From: Setoptus koraiensis
Lineage: Eukaryota > Arthropoda
DNA: 64,000 nt
NCBI GenBank assembly: GCA_048013815.1
Contig: CM106586.1
Span: forward strand, 1,426,001 to 1,490,000
Direction: 5' to 3'
A program made the position numbers and the translations under genes. The stretch's first letter is position 1. Every line of letters starts with the position of its first letter. The notes below the pieces were generated by a model. That model saw only the letters and a list, made by a program, of their open reading frames with translations. It was not told the origin of the DNA and searched no databases. This document shows positions 21,501 to 34,715 of this stretch, piece after piece.

Positions 21501-22881
21501 CAGTGTTCAACTCAGAAGGTAAACCTTTGTGATTGAGAATGACCGAACTTCAGCTTTTCTGAGCTGATCGAGAGGAACAAGAAATGACCATTCACTTTTT
21601 GCCAGAAAAGAAGCGCTATCTTGAATCTCAATTCAACGCCCTTTTTTCGCTAATGCAAATTTTGATGATTCGCAGTAGCAACCTGACACTTCCTAGCGAG
21701 ATTATATCATTGTCATACTAATTATACATCTAAATACATAAATTGTCAAGGCACAACGACAAAAATGAAGGTTCATGATCAGTCTGCCCGGGGAGATGTC
21801 ACTATTTACACTGTAATTAAGATTCATCAGATTCTACGTGACCATTGCAAAACTATCAAACAAGTCGATTTCTCGCAAGTGTTCAGCTCAATCTGAAGAG
21901 TTAGTTTTAGCTGTGATTCGAGTCATTGCGAAAAAGAACTTTGCTTTGTCAGTAGTGTTCATTCGTTCTTTGACAAAAAAAAACATCATGAACATCATGG
22001 TGTCGTAATTACGCAATAATGACAATAGTAACTAACCATCCCGCAACTGCTAATCGATTTGGATTAATATCACTCATATATCATGTATCACCAGTTGATG
22101 GTATTTGAGTTCAGACGTGAAACGTGATGATATAATAGACTGCTGTATAATTCATATGACCACAACCTATAAACCGAAATAAACGATGTTCGGAAGAGAA
22201 GAATTAAAGATGACATAAAGTCAAACAATTATGAGAGTGATGCTGTTGTGACCAAGCCTCAATAGATTGGATTGTTATTAATTCAATTAATAATAATATT
22301 AATAGTAGTAGTGTGTGTAATAGTAATAATAATAATGATAATAATAATTAGAATTTTATAATAATTTCAATATATGTGAGAAAGTGAATCAAATGGCACA
22401 AGGTGCTATTATCATCGTCGTCGTCGTCGTCGTTGTTTTTATCGATCAGGCATAATCATTTTGTAAAGACTGGTTTTATGCAATCTCGTTGTTTTGTTGT
22501 TGTTTTTTCGTTTTATCTCATCATAATTAAGACCACGAACCATGGTTGTATTGTTTGGCAAATGACAATTCAGTAATTGTGTTATCTAGATCCATTTATC
22601 TGTGTTTGTATGTATGCTGTTTAAGTCCGAATGTATCGATCAATTAACAATCACTTTCAGATAACAGAAGCTTTTCTCTGTTCGGGTCTTGTCGAAGTTG
22701 ATGATCTTGTCCGTATTGTTGGCCTACTCACAATAGAGTGGTCCGTTGGAAACAGAGGCCATATACCGTGATAGTTTTTCGATACACAATTGAATAATTT
22801 TGTGACAAAAGAATCATTATTTGCGACGCAAATAGCGACACAAATTAGTGCGCTGGTCAACCAATTCCGTCTACTTCAATT
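21501..22881. other. Intergenic between duplicated segment and chitin deacetylase
   Basis: About 1.4 kb. Contains AAT/ATA-rich simple sequence (about 22270-22350) and a short (GTC)n/(CGT)n tract at about 22414-22436. No supported gene. Confidence 0.4.
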
Positions 22882-25800
22882 CTATTTCTTCTTCTTGTAA
22901 GCAAAATAATCGCCGGTTGGGTCCTCTAGCCATGGGTAGTTTTGTGGACATTCGGCGCACGTATGCAATCTAATGGTCTCTCCGGGCAATTCTCTTGTGG
23001 TTAGGGCACATTGATTAGGAGCATTGCAAATATGACTCAATCTAACGTCACATTTCTCTTTCCATGGGGCGAATTTTGTGATGTCGGCCAGTTTTGTTGG
23101 CGACTGCATCCACTGTAACACTTGTGTCATGGTGACAAAATAAACATCCTGTCTTTGAAGGACCTCGTCCATCCACTGAATGAGCGCATCAAGAAACTCG
23201 GGGTTTAATTGTAGCCACGATGCATGAAAGAACAAGCCCAATGGAGCCCTGTTGGTCTTATAATGTCTCTCTAGATTGTGATTGAGAAAATTATAAAATT
23301 GATCGCCTGTCATAATGTTGGCGCAAGCGTCCACCATGGCACAACCCGATTGTGTATCATCGACTGATGGATCGTCGCGACGATCCAATTCATTCATGAC
23401 CATCTCCCAAACCGGATGTGAGCGCGACGGACAACTTTGGCCGTTACCGTGACACCTGTGTGGCATTCTAAAGAACAAGGTGTACGGCCACAAAGGTGGA
23501 TTGCTCAATGGTGCGGTTATTGTTGAATCATACAAGAAAGCCTGTTCTTCCATCATAAAGAATTGATTGTTGCCACCTACACGTAAATAAGGCGCGCGTA
23601 CGCCCACTATAGAGGTGTCAGTAATATTGGCAAAACGTTCTGTTATTAATCTCACTCCGGCCATCTCTTTGGCCCATGTCTCTTGACTGGCGTCTGTCCA
23701 ATACTTTTCATTGTCTTTGTGAGTTATGGAATGAGCTGCAATTTCGTGACCTCGCCTGTGTAATTCCTGAACGGCTGAATAATTTGTATATTTGTGCGAT
23801 ATGAAATAGGTGGCTTTTGTGCTACAATTATTTGGATTGTTTCTGCCCTCCTTGAATAGACGTTCGTATATTTCAATATTATTATTGTTGACCGCATCAT
23901 CGAAACTAATCATCACCATCTGTGGCACAGTGGAAGGCTCCAATTTGCCTGGTATCTGTGTTCCGTCCGGCGAACAAAAACAATCTGGCAAGACGCACTG
24001 TTTCTGGTCACAGGGTGGCGCCCTGTTGGGGTCCTTATCCACCGAACAATCAGTCTCGTCTGATCCGTCCTGACAATCTTGATTTCCGTTACAAAACAAT
24101 GTCTTGTCGATACATTCGGAATTTCCGCAAGCCAGCTTGCCCACTTCGCAAATGGGCTCGTCTGTCGCTAATAGGGGCTTGGCCAATCTCGGCTCTACAT
24201 GGATTGTTGATTGTTAAAGATTGATTGTTGTTTAGTGGCGTTGAACAAAGCGAATGAATTGTTAGGCTTAAACGGTATACTTATTGACTAGTTTACTATT
24301 GTATTGAAATTAAATGTAGATCAACATTCGAACCAATCACTATTGGCTGGTATACTCACTCTCGACCTGTTGACAATTTTTCACATTGTTCCTCCAATCA
24401 CAGGTTTGTTTATCTACATCAAAGGCCAGACCAGATGGACATCGCAATGCCAATAGGCCCTGAACGGAACATCTGACCACATCACGACAATCATCGTCTG
24501 TGGCCAATCGAAAGTATTCACTAGGTGACCGACCCCTGCATAGTTCCTGTTCTTGTTCGTTGACCTCAGTCTGTCTTTTCACTAATCTTGGTGGAGTAGT
24601 TGCTTGTCCGACTATTCATTACGTAAATATTCACGTATCCAAAATGAGTCCGTCCAGTCATTCGGGTTAATTTGGTTGATTTGTTGGGTAAAGAGAAAAT
24701 TGTTAGGACGAATAATTGATATTTTTGATTAATAATAATTACTACTAATATACTTAATATTTTCATATCGAGACCAGTTCACCGAAAGCTCCAAATAAAG
24801 TCAAACTGTAGCATAGCGAGGTCAAGTAAAGTTTAACTTCTCTTTCTTTCAAGTCAGTGTGCATGCAATACTTTTGTATATACCTTTGGTATATATAAAT
24901 ATATGTGCAGCATATGTATCTATATATACAAACGTAAGTCACTTGCCGCTGTTGACAAAAACTTGTTTTGCAACTGACCATCGTAAAGCATCGTTATACA
25001 ACTTTTATGAGTATTTGAGATAATTGCAAGTGCAAGTAACGCAATCTTGAGATAAGACTAAAAATACAATTTTTTTTAGTGTTTGTAATGGTTCGGTCAA
25101 GGATGATTGTATGATGCATTTGATTTCAATATCGCTCAATAGTTACTAATCGACTACAGTCAATATATCATAATTGTCGACAAATATTCTAATAATCCGA
25201 GCCATGGACAACTCATCTATCTGATCTATCTTGAGATACTGTTCTGAATATAACAAAGTTAACTATCGTCTATTCTAATTGAGTCCAGTCAGTGGTTCTA
25301 ATTGTCTTATATAAACAAACGCGTAACTTTTGATTCGACAGCAATCGAACAGTTCGACGAAATTATTATCATTTCAGCAATCTATTATACGCAATTATCT
25401 ATCTTCTATAAGGTGATCTAATTATTCAGCTCTAGCTCCCCGAGATTGGATGTTCGCATTTATGGGGTACAATAAGACAGAATAGTGATGACGCTTAATA
25501 GCAATAGATCTGCTACTCACTAATAGTTCTCGCGGAGAAATGTGTGCATATTTGTTTGCAATCTAAGAATAACAATGATTACCCCGTGAGCACTATTAAT
25601 CACGGATCTCATTATAAGTTGGACTAGCTAGTTATTTTGATGATTGAAGGATTCTATTCAAATAAGTGTGCAAATAAATATGCGTCATTGTCGAGCTTCA
25701 GACTAGTGTCTCTGCGTAATTTATAACTTGAGTTGTTGCGAGAATCGAGGTCAACTGTTGGAGTCTGATAATGAATGGATTGTCGAATGGACAGACATGA

Positions 25801-25922
25801 CTTATTTTAACATATTATCATGTTATATGATGCAGTGTATACTAACCTTTTGAGTAAGCGATAAACACAGCTAGAGATATTGGCACTATGAATAAAATCC
25901 ATTTTTGAGCACTTGTTTTCAT
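22882..25922 (-). CDS. Group I chitin deacetylase (serpentine/vermiform-like)
   Basis: Three exons: 25922-25847, 24611-24360, 24194-22882, with a 1.2 kb first intron; 546 residues, close to Drosophila serpentine (~540). Exon 1 encodes the signal peptide (KWILFIVPISLAVFIAYS). A chitin-binding peritrophin-type domain follows (~50-107; ELCRG, RCPSGLAFDVDKQTCDW). The LDL-receptor class A module is at ~125-158 (CGNSECIDKTLFCNGNQDC, DGSDETDC). The CE4 polysaccharide deacetylase domain shows ISFDDA (Asp208/209), GHEIAAHSITH, VRAPYL and LFFHASWL. The Cys-rich C-terminus ends in KKKK. These secreted enzymes deacetylate chitin in cuticle and tracheal tubes. Exon phases (1,1) and the serpentine-like join VEKPRLAKPLLATDEPIC support the model. 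I cannot decide between the serpentine and vermiform orthologues. Confidence 0.92.
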
Positions 25923-26546
25923 CTTGATCTGTCGTAACAATTGCGCGCAATATACGTATTGTGTTGAATTTTCAATAATTAGTTTATATGATATAGTTAC
26001 TTAAAATGCATTGCATCATAGAATGATTGTTGAATGGTTAGAATTCAAAGAATTGTCATCAAAATTAAAGAACCAACCTTTGAGATGGTGAGATGAATAT
26101 GTGAGTTGAGTGATCTGAGGCCACTGTGTGCCTATTATTGATTATATTTAGCCAATCTATTATCTAATTAATATCTGGTCTACTGTTTGTTGGGCACAAG
26201 TGAATCGGTAAATTGATGTCAGTAAAGATGAGCTATCCCTACTATACTCTATCTTGTGTGTGTTGTAACTGGACTACCTCTCTGAGAAATATTGGTACCG
26301 ATTAAGCTCGAAATAATATTGATTTACTTTTAAATTGTTGTTTGTTAGTTCGTTTATTGTAGGTACCAACTGAAACTAACCTGATCTCGTAAGCTGCTAC
26401 TGCCAACAACAACTACAACAGATGGTATTTTTAGATGATAATGATTTAGCATTTGTCTGTGTGCACTGCTGCCGTTGATGGCGATGATGTTCAAGGACTT
26501 GACGTTTTAGACTGGACTATTATTATTATCACCTATATTGCATCAT

Positions 26547-26548
<2 letters not shown>

Positions 26549-26596
<48 letters not shown>

Positions 26597-26614
26597 GTGT
26601 GTGCGTGTGTGTGT
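26549..26614. repeat. (GT)n microsatellite
   Basis: About 66 bp of GT dinucleotide with two GC interruptions near the right end. Confidence 0.95.
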
Positions 26615-26925
26615 AGACTAGACTTGCATTAGCCATTGGCTAAATGAACCAAGTGTTAGCTTGGCAAGAGAGAAAGAGGGAGAGAGATGGCTCAAGTGGA
26701 AGGTCGTCGTCAGCGTCAGTTGTATGTGTTGTAGAAACTCATCTCCTCACTTACTCTACTGAAAGAACTTCCAGATAAAACTTTCATATATGATAAAAAG
26801 ATGCGCCTAAGAATCGCCAGTCGCTAGTCATTCAGTTAGCTAGCCAGCGAGAGAGAATTGACTATTTGCAAAACACTTGCACCAGTTTCGCTTTTCCATC
26901 GCCATCATCATCACAATAACGCAGC

Positions 26926-26928
<3 letters not shown>

Positions 26929-26966
<38 letters not shown>
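26929..26966. repeat. (TC)n microsatellite
   Basis: About 38 bp of TC repeat ending in a C-rich tail. Confidence 0.95.
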
Positions 26967-26968
<2 letters not shown>

Positions 26969-27645
26969 CCTCTCGGCGGATAGCAACAGTGGGCGGCTCC
27001 CCCACTTCTATTCGGCTCCGAACAAATAGAACTCGGCAGATTCGAATTTCAATCGTCATTCTTCTTGCTGCAGATCTGTTACATTACCTGTGAGTCTAGG
27101 TAGTGGCAAGCATCATGGGCAGCCCTTCAATTTGTTGCTCGCTGCAGCTTTACTGCAGCCAAAGCAGCCACTTGTATTCAAACTAAAATGATCAATATAT
27201 TGAGAATATATCCAATATTCTCAATGGGCGACAACGCACCTGCCAACTTCTCAAGCGAGAGTGCTAGCCTCACCTGGACCATTTCGGCCACTCCAGCAAA
27301 CTTACTATCAGAGACTGACACTTACACTACTAGCCCACACTTATTATTTAACACTATGATAACACTAGCATGCAAGGGTATGCTTAATGTTTGACTTAAC
27401 TCGATAGAAGCCTCTTCTTTTCGCTAACTCAGCGCCGCTTGCTGCGTCTTGCCGTTTCTTTGGCAAGCTAGCTGGCGAGAATAACGTCACACACACTTGC
27501 CCGCTCTGTCTATCTTGTTTACTCTCCCTGTTGCTGTTGCTCATTACAGCAACAACAACAACAGACGCTGCTAACAAGGGTACACGCTCGCTTGTTACAT
27601 AATGTTGATATTCATTGCGACTTCAACAGGTCTCTAATGACGAAC

Positions 27646-27761
<116 letters not shown>

Positions 27762-29178
27762 CTATGCTTCTTGAAGTTACTGCACTGTTGACCTGATTAT
27801 ATCATCATCATCTTCTTCTTCTTCGCCTTAATGTTACTCTCGCCACTCTCGCTCGCTCACTTGCTTGTTTGCTCACTCTCTCGCCTTTCATAAACTTCTT
27901 CCAAGTTATATTATCACTGTTTTCAGCTTTAGTCAAATCTAGTTAACTAAAGAGAGATCTCAATCTTGAAACTTGGTCTCTCTTCGTTCGTTATCACAAG
28001 CTAACTAATAGTGACCTGGTTACACAACAACAACAGCAGCAACAACAACAATATAATCTGAGCTCATTCTACATGGACTCGCAATCGACAGACTCCTTGA
28101 AACACTAGCCAACTTGTGTTATATAATTCTTTGTCCAAGACACAAAGTGCCAGCAGTAGAAGTGGTTACTTTTGTTGCCGTTGTTGTTGCTGCGTCAAGC
28201 CAGAAGAAGTAAAGTGGCTGCAACAAAGAACGTACCTGTCCAATGTTTATCAACCAAAAATCGTTTGTTATGTAACTTACTAACTATGCACACATAATTT
28301 AACGCTTCAATAACGTGGGAATCTCTAATATATTTCCTATTTCGTAGATTACCTACCGTGGTATTTGTTACAGTCGCTGCTGCGGTATTTAATTGGTCAG
28401 TAATTGGTTTCCTAACACTAAAGACATAACAACAGGTTGTCTCGTAACTATCAATATCAACTGACTTGACAATGCTTATGCACTCGACTGACCACGCTCA
28501 ATTGAGATAAGATTTGTTGTTTTCATGTCGCGACAGTTTCCACTCAAGTATCTCTAAAATCACTAGCTTCATTTCGCCTCCGGTTCATGGCCGATTGCGA
28601 CTAGTTTAGTCTGATGCAGAGATAAGAGTTTTTCCGTCAATTGTGAGGCGTTCGATTCTTGACTTCACTACACAAGTAGAGATGAACAACTGCTAGGTAA
28701 ACGACAACTTCTGACTGAAGTTGCCAAAATGATAATCATACATGATACTTGAGCTAGATATTTGTGTTTCGCTGAACTAAAATAAACACCTCTGTCGATC
28801 ACTCTATTATTGACCTTGTCTCGTGTCATCACTCTATATTTTGTAATCATATTCCCGGAATATATACGATTTGCCAATTCAATATCATAGCCTACGACTC
28901 AATGTGCCACCATGTGAAATACATAAGAATGGAACAAACTATCTTGATGACAATTTTGAAAAAAAAAAAAAAATGAAGCACAAATTAACATCTAACATTC
29001 TAAGTGTTGTCAATGGCTCATTGACTCGCCACCTTTTTGCTTGCGCACAAATCTAGATAGAGTCTAAAATGGTAGCCAAGCTCGAATTTGGCTGGATAAT
29101 TAGAAAAATCCAATATAGAATTTTATCCATCTTTTTATTATTACGAGAAACCTGTTTTATCTGGCTCATTAACATTAT

Positions 29179-31501
29179 TCAGTGCACAGTCATGTATAGT
29201 TTTTCTTTTCCTTTTGATCTTCTATTGTTATTTCGAAACAAATAGTTGAATTGAGGAGAATTCTTTCTATCTTCGATACTCAATGATCCAGCTTTGATTG
29301 TCATATGTGACAATATCCAATCTATCTTGGTGGATACTCTAGAATACAAAGTGGCCGTGTATCGCACCCCACAATAACCGCCAGCAAAATTTGTATCAGA
29401 ACCGGAACTAGTCAACCCATGAACCGTCCATCTAGTGTCGTGTTTATTAGATATTTGCGCTCCACTAGGCACAGTCAAATCCATATTATTTGCTGACATC
29501 TCGGTTATACCCTTAAGACCCGATTTGTCGATCGGTGCTACAAATTGGTAATCGTCATCATAGTCATCGTCTGATTCATCATAAGTCATGCTGTGCACCG
29601 AGTTGGTGCTATGAGCTGAGGTATTACCGCTTGCAAGTTGGTTAACATTGATGATTATTTCACCATTTTCGGTAAATCTACTGGCCGGGGGACCGTTGTG
29701 TTTACTATCGGCAGTAGATTGATGATTGGCTTGGCAGTTAGTATCTTGAGCGTGCATTGAATTGATTGTATCATCTTGGTCAACTGAATCTTGGCAATAC
29801 AAGGGACCGCCACTATCACCATGGCAAACACCTTCAAGGTTGCGGCTTTTCACGCAAATCTGACTATGATCGTTGATAGAAATATCTGAGAATTCACTCT
29901 TGCATTCATCCTCATGAGTGATTTTTTGTTCCACTTGCTTCAACAAAAAACTGGCCCCACTTCCTCTGGTTATCCCCCATCCAGATGCAAAGCAAAGTCG
30001 GCCAGACTTGAGAGGTTCGTCCATGTTAGGTAGACAGGCTGGCCAAACGTTTTTAGTTAGCTGTACAGGAGCATTGAGCCTAACCAGGGCTATATCATTC
30101 GTTATCTCATATCCTCTGTGTCCGAACAATCGAGTATTTTGGACATCTATATCACCGGGAAAAATGTCTATAGATGACGCATAACGAGTTTGTATGTGAC
30201 TGGAGCCGTCTATCAACTTGTCTCTACTCGGATTCAATAGATCATGAGCACCAAAGTGAAATTTGAAAAAATTCAAAGTCCATGGCGACGAGAAACAATG
30301 GGCCGCGGATAAAACATACAGAGGATGTATCAGGATGCCTCCGCAAATATGTGACAATGGTTCTATATGTAAATGTTGAATGTCAACCTGAGACGGCCAA
30401 GACCATTTGATCGCACTTTCGCCGCCAACAATTCGCGAGCTCAATCCATCGCTATTTATGGGCTCAAAATAACTCAAACCACATTTGTAATCCGTTCTAT
30501 ATGGTATCGAGGGTAAGTTTGGGCACTCAGCTGAGCTGTCTTCATCGGAGCCATCGTTGCAATCATCCGCATGATTACAAACTAGACGACTGTCTATACA
30601 TCGCCTGTTTCTACACCGGTACTCGTTATCTCGGCAACCGCTGATGGAAGTTGAATTGGCTTGTAAAAATTCAAATTTTATTTTGAATCCTCGTTGTCCG
30701 AGACTCAGGTCATCAGTGTAAAAATGTAACCGTAAGCGGCTGACACGAGCTAGGATGGGTTGAGGTATTGTGGCGCCACAAACGCCGTAGAACTTTGCGT
30801 AAGCTAGACTCTTCCCCTCATCGGTACCATTCTGGTCGAGTTCTCTCCGGGGGTTAAGGGTGTTGAAAATCGATTTACGGACTTCATCTGCAGATAACGT
30901 TGTTGCAGATCTCACTAAATCCGAAACATGAAAATCATCATATAGACGACCTCTAGGTGAAACTTTTATACCATTCTCTTTACTGGTAGCTACATCTTGT
31001 TCGTGTTCCTTCTCCTCCTTAGGTAGATCTATTATTTGTTCCAAGTCAAGACCGTCTTGCTCGCATGCGTTGCTTAGCTCTATGTCCAGATCAAGGAACT
31101 GAATTTTGATCGAAGTTATCTGTTGTATAGTTAAAGAAATGATTTTGTTTTTATCAATATAACATACTGTATGTATTTCAAATGTTTATTATTTTTTTTT
31201 TCACTAATTAATTGATGCGGATTTGTGTGAATACCTGAGGATTGTCTGATTCTATAGATAGAAAACTATCAATTCCCTCTGGGTAGGGATCTGGATAATT
31301 CGGTGATGTTACAATGCCAGATTGTACACAAGAATCATAACGAATTGTAGTAGATTGTTGATTCATTTGCCATTCTTGCAATTTCTCACTTTTGTAACAA
31401 CCTGTTACTTGTTGTGAATTGTCTTTTGCTGACACTGATCCGCAGATAACAAAATCAACCAGGTTGGCTGCGAAAAGACAAAGACACAACACACCAATCA
31501 T
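29179..31501 (-). CDS. Secreted CUB-LDLa-trypsin-like serine protease
   Basis: Two exons: 31501-31235 and 31119-29179 (GT-AG, phase 0); 735 residues. A signal peptide (GVLCLCLFAANLVDFVICG) precedes a CUB domain (CVQSGIVTSPNYPDPYPEG through FYGVCGATIP and LHFYTDD), itself interrupted by a charged insertion (~110-195). The LDLa module is at ~251-288 (CRDNEYRCRNRRCI, DDCNDGSDED). The protease domain is activated at Arg318-Ile319 (SSRIVGGES) and has a full triad: His363 (LSAAHC), Asp431 (NDIALV), Ser525 (GDSGGP). The residue six before the Ser is Gly, not Asp, so trypsin-like specificity is not expected. Directly after DSGGPLYC comes an insertion of about 125 polar/acidic residues (DESDDDYDDDYQF) before the terminal barrel strand and helix resume (WTVHGLTSSG, YSRVSTKIDWIL). 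Role likely extracellular proteolysis; orthologue unknown. Confidence 0.87.
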
Positions 31502-32701
31502 AGTGATTTTATCTACGGAGACACAATATGATCGCAGTAAAATAGACACCTTCTTTTGGCCTCTTATCACGAATGACCATGTTTGACATAAAAATATCAA
31601 GTCTAGACAGACAGATATATTGTGATGATTTGCAACGCTGCTGTGTCACTTCCATTGACGTTCTTAACAGGTCCAACGATTGTCATGCTCAATCTAATAT
31701 AATTTTGTTATTTCGTCAACTATTGCGCTAGCTAATGCTAGTTAAATGAAAGGCACCAAGCAAAGAATATTCACGTTGTTGCAATGACATGATAACATTT
31801 TCAAACAAATCAATGACAGCAATCAACAGACTCACACCAAGTCGACTAGAATGCCGTAATGCCATTTATTGATGCCGCTGATCTGTTCGAAAAATTACCA
31901 CAACATTGTTAACATTTGTTACTCTATATTAGACGGAATCCTCATGTGACATTTGTCTTAAATTGTATAGCGTAATGTTTCGCGTTCACTGATAAAAGGA
32001 GGATTCTCTGTATTAGATCCTGATCATGTCCGGTATCTTATTGATTATTAGTTGTTGTCTACGTAAATTCTCCTCTGTTTTAAAAATAGTGCAACCAGTG
32101 TAACGGCTTTTTCTCTCTCTTCGAAGCATCCTTGTGCCAGTTTTCACACCATCTATCGCAACCACCAACAGATTGATTGTAATTGCATCTGTTGTATCTC
32201 ATCGATTCATGGTCGTGGTTGGAACGCGACAAGTGTGAGGGTGAAATAGTCCTTTGTTCAATCTTCAGTCGATAAATCAAGGAATAAAATGAAGTCTATC
32301 ACATGTATAATAGAACATCCACTACAATACATTTCTATAAAGTAGATTGTTGATTGATTAGATCATTCCTATCAGATAATAGTGAGATAATAATCACTAG
32401 GAGTCTATCTGATTAATGGCACGCATACAATACAACCCCCAAAAGTTACCACGATATCAATAGTATCTTTATCAAAATAATTAATATTTTTGGTGGTACC
32501 CTCCTTGTTTGTTAAAACCTCCGTTACTTAGGTGCAAAAATTCAATGATCACCATTGTTATAATAATTGATACTAATTCATATATGTACATAATAATAAG
32601 CTCTTTCGTAGACAAAATTCTGAGCTAAATCCGCTAGATAAAAACGAATGATCAAATATTTGACATAGTTCATGGTTTCCATTTTATTGATGTCACTACA
32701 A
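31502..32701. other. Intergenic, with a possible Cys-rich exon
   Basis: About 1.2 kb. It presumably contains the serine protease promoter and the reductase 3' end (minus-strand AATAAA at 32683-32688). A minus-strand open stretch near 32090-32200 encodes a C-NYNQSVGG-C-DRW-C pattern, discussed as a finding; not called as a gene. Confidence 0.4.
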
Positions 32702-34715
32702 CTAAAGCCAAACCATAATACCTAACAGTATGCTAATGATTGTCCAAATGAACTCTGATGGACACAATAGTGTAACTTCCGCTACTGGGTAATCCCACAT
32801 AAATGATGAAAATGTTAACGCCGCGATTAATAGAGAAACACCTTTCAACGATAAGTCAACCATCCTGGCTCTAATTATGAAAGACACAAATTAAAAAGTT
32901 GTTGTTAAGTAACCACAAAATGTAATCTGATCGAACTAATTCGATGAAATCGAACGTAAGAATGTGACGTAATACTCACTTTGCAACGAGTTTTCGATCG
33001 GATTGCAATCCTTTGAGGTCTTTCTTGAGAAGGAAACGCCTGGAGCTAAATGAGAAATCATACCAAGATGATTGCCAGTGCATCTTACTCAGATCCATAG
33101 ATCGCAATTGTCGTTTGTCTGTATCATTAAGTGACTTGTACAAATCTTCCATATTGTCTGTCTTAAATTGCCACTGATTGCAGGTGAAATGAGCTAAGAC
33201 ATTTACAGATTCATCTAATCTTTTATAGTTTCTGGCGAATATTTTCTTTTGACCCAAGACTGCTGAGACTAGATCCAATAGAAGCGCAACAAGCGTATGC
33301 GAGAAAAATCTGATAACTCTTACATAGTTACTGTTGCTGCAATAAATTGTTCTTGGATACCTAAGAAGCCTTCCAGATTGCAAAGTCGAAGAGCATGTTG
33401 TGAACATATTGTCCGCGGCATCTCGCCATAAAAGTTTGTTGTGTCTACCCGAGGTACAATGATAAACTTTGTGATGACGGCCTTCGACTGGTTCATTTGT
33501 ACTAGTATTTTCACTATCTTCCAACGTTTTATTGTTTGTTACATCTAGCCAACGGCTGACGTTTGTTGCTTCCGGTTTCTGATTGGTTTTTGTTGTCGCT
33601 TCAAAAAAATTAGACAAGCTTATTGAGTCATGGTCCATTTTTGACGATTTATTTGTAACCTGATGCCAAACAGCACTGATCATAGTGCTGATACACGAAT
33701 CCACTGGAACCAAATCAACTTGTTTCGTTTTGTCCAGCTGCATTATGCGAAGCATACCTGTCGCTTGAGCGAGCGCAACTCCAGTCACACCATAATAATT
33801 GTCCACCCAACCTCTTATTGGTTCGCGCCATGACGGCATCACAATCGAGGGCCTGACGATAACAATAGGTAAATCACAACCATCTACTGCTAATAGCTTC
33901 TCTGCTAGTGATTTTGTGTAGGTATAGGTATTTGGTTTTCCCTTCAGATAATGCGACTCCAACAATTTTGCGTCAGCGTCATCGATGCAATCCACCAATG
34001 TCAGCATCTTTTCAGGGTCTTCTTCCACCGGATACAGTCGCTCTTCGATTAACTGGTGTCCATCGATAATATCCGCATTCACATAGGCGGTGGAAACGTG
34101 ACACAAACATTCGAGATTCTTCAGGTTTCGTGCCAATCTTATGACACTCTTAACGCCGCCAACATTCATTTGAATGGCCCTCCTCAGAGGCTCATTGAAT
34201 TTAACCGTCGCAGCTAAATGAAATATAATTGTTAAACTTTCATCTCTAATTAGTGTTTGCCAGTCTGTGTCGTTGATGCCCAGTCGTGGCAATGATACAT
34301 CGCCCGCTATACACTTGATTTTGTCGGTAAGCAACTTCTCGAGTAGATGCTGAGCGTCATTGTCCTGATTGGCCAATTTCGATTTCAACCTGTCAAATAT
34401 GGGCGATGTGACTATCTGCTCTTTGAATCTTTGCTCCACCGATCTATCCCTCTTCGCTCTGATGAGTATATAAATATGTCTGATGTCGTCATATTGCCAC
34501 AACAGTTTCTCAAGCAATGCTTTGCCAAGAAAACCTGTAGCTCCTGTTATAAATACACTCTTATTAGCATAAAATTCACAGATGGAGGGCATTTTTCTCA
34601 ATGGTGATCTAACTATGCATAACTCCTTGCTATGTGTTGATACAGTTTTCATATATTGAGCTTCGGGGCACTTTGTTTCATAGCTGTTAATAGATTGAAT
34701 CTTGAACGAGGTCAT
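32702..34715 (-). CDS. Fatty acyl-CoA reductase
   Basis: Two exons: 34715-32980 (phase 2) and 32870-32702; 634 residues, longer than the usual ~500-540. The Rossmann NAD(P)H site VFITGATGFLGKALLEKLL lies at ~54-72 and the catalytic Tyr264-x3-Lys268 in NTYTYTKSLAEK; IVRPSIVMPSWREPIRGWVDN is a strong family block. After the Rossmann domain comes a polar insertion of about 60 residues (~365-420, SKMDHDSISLSNFF, TNKTLEDSENTSTNE region) before the VYHCTSG strand. The FAR_C domain then follows, and a terminal hydrophobic exon likely anchors the protein in the ER or peroxisomal membrane. The enzyme reduces acyl-CoA to fatty alcohol for waxes, ether lipids or pheromones. Substrate chain length and in vivo role cannot be read from sequence. 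Confidence 0.93.
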
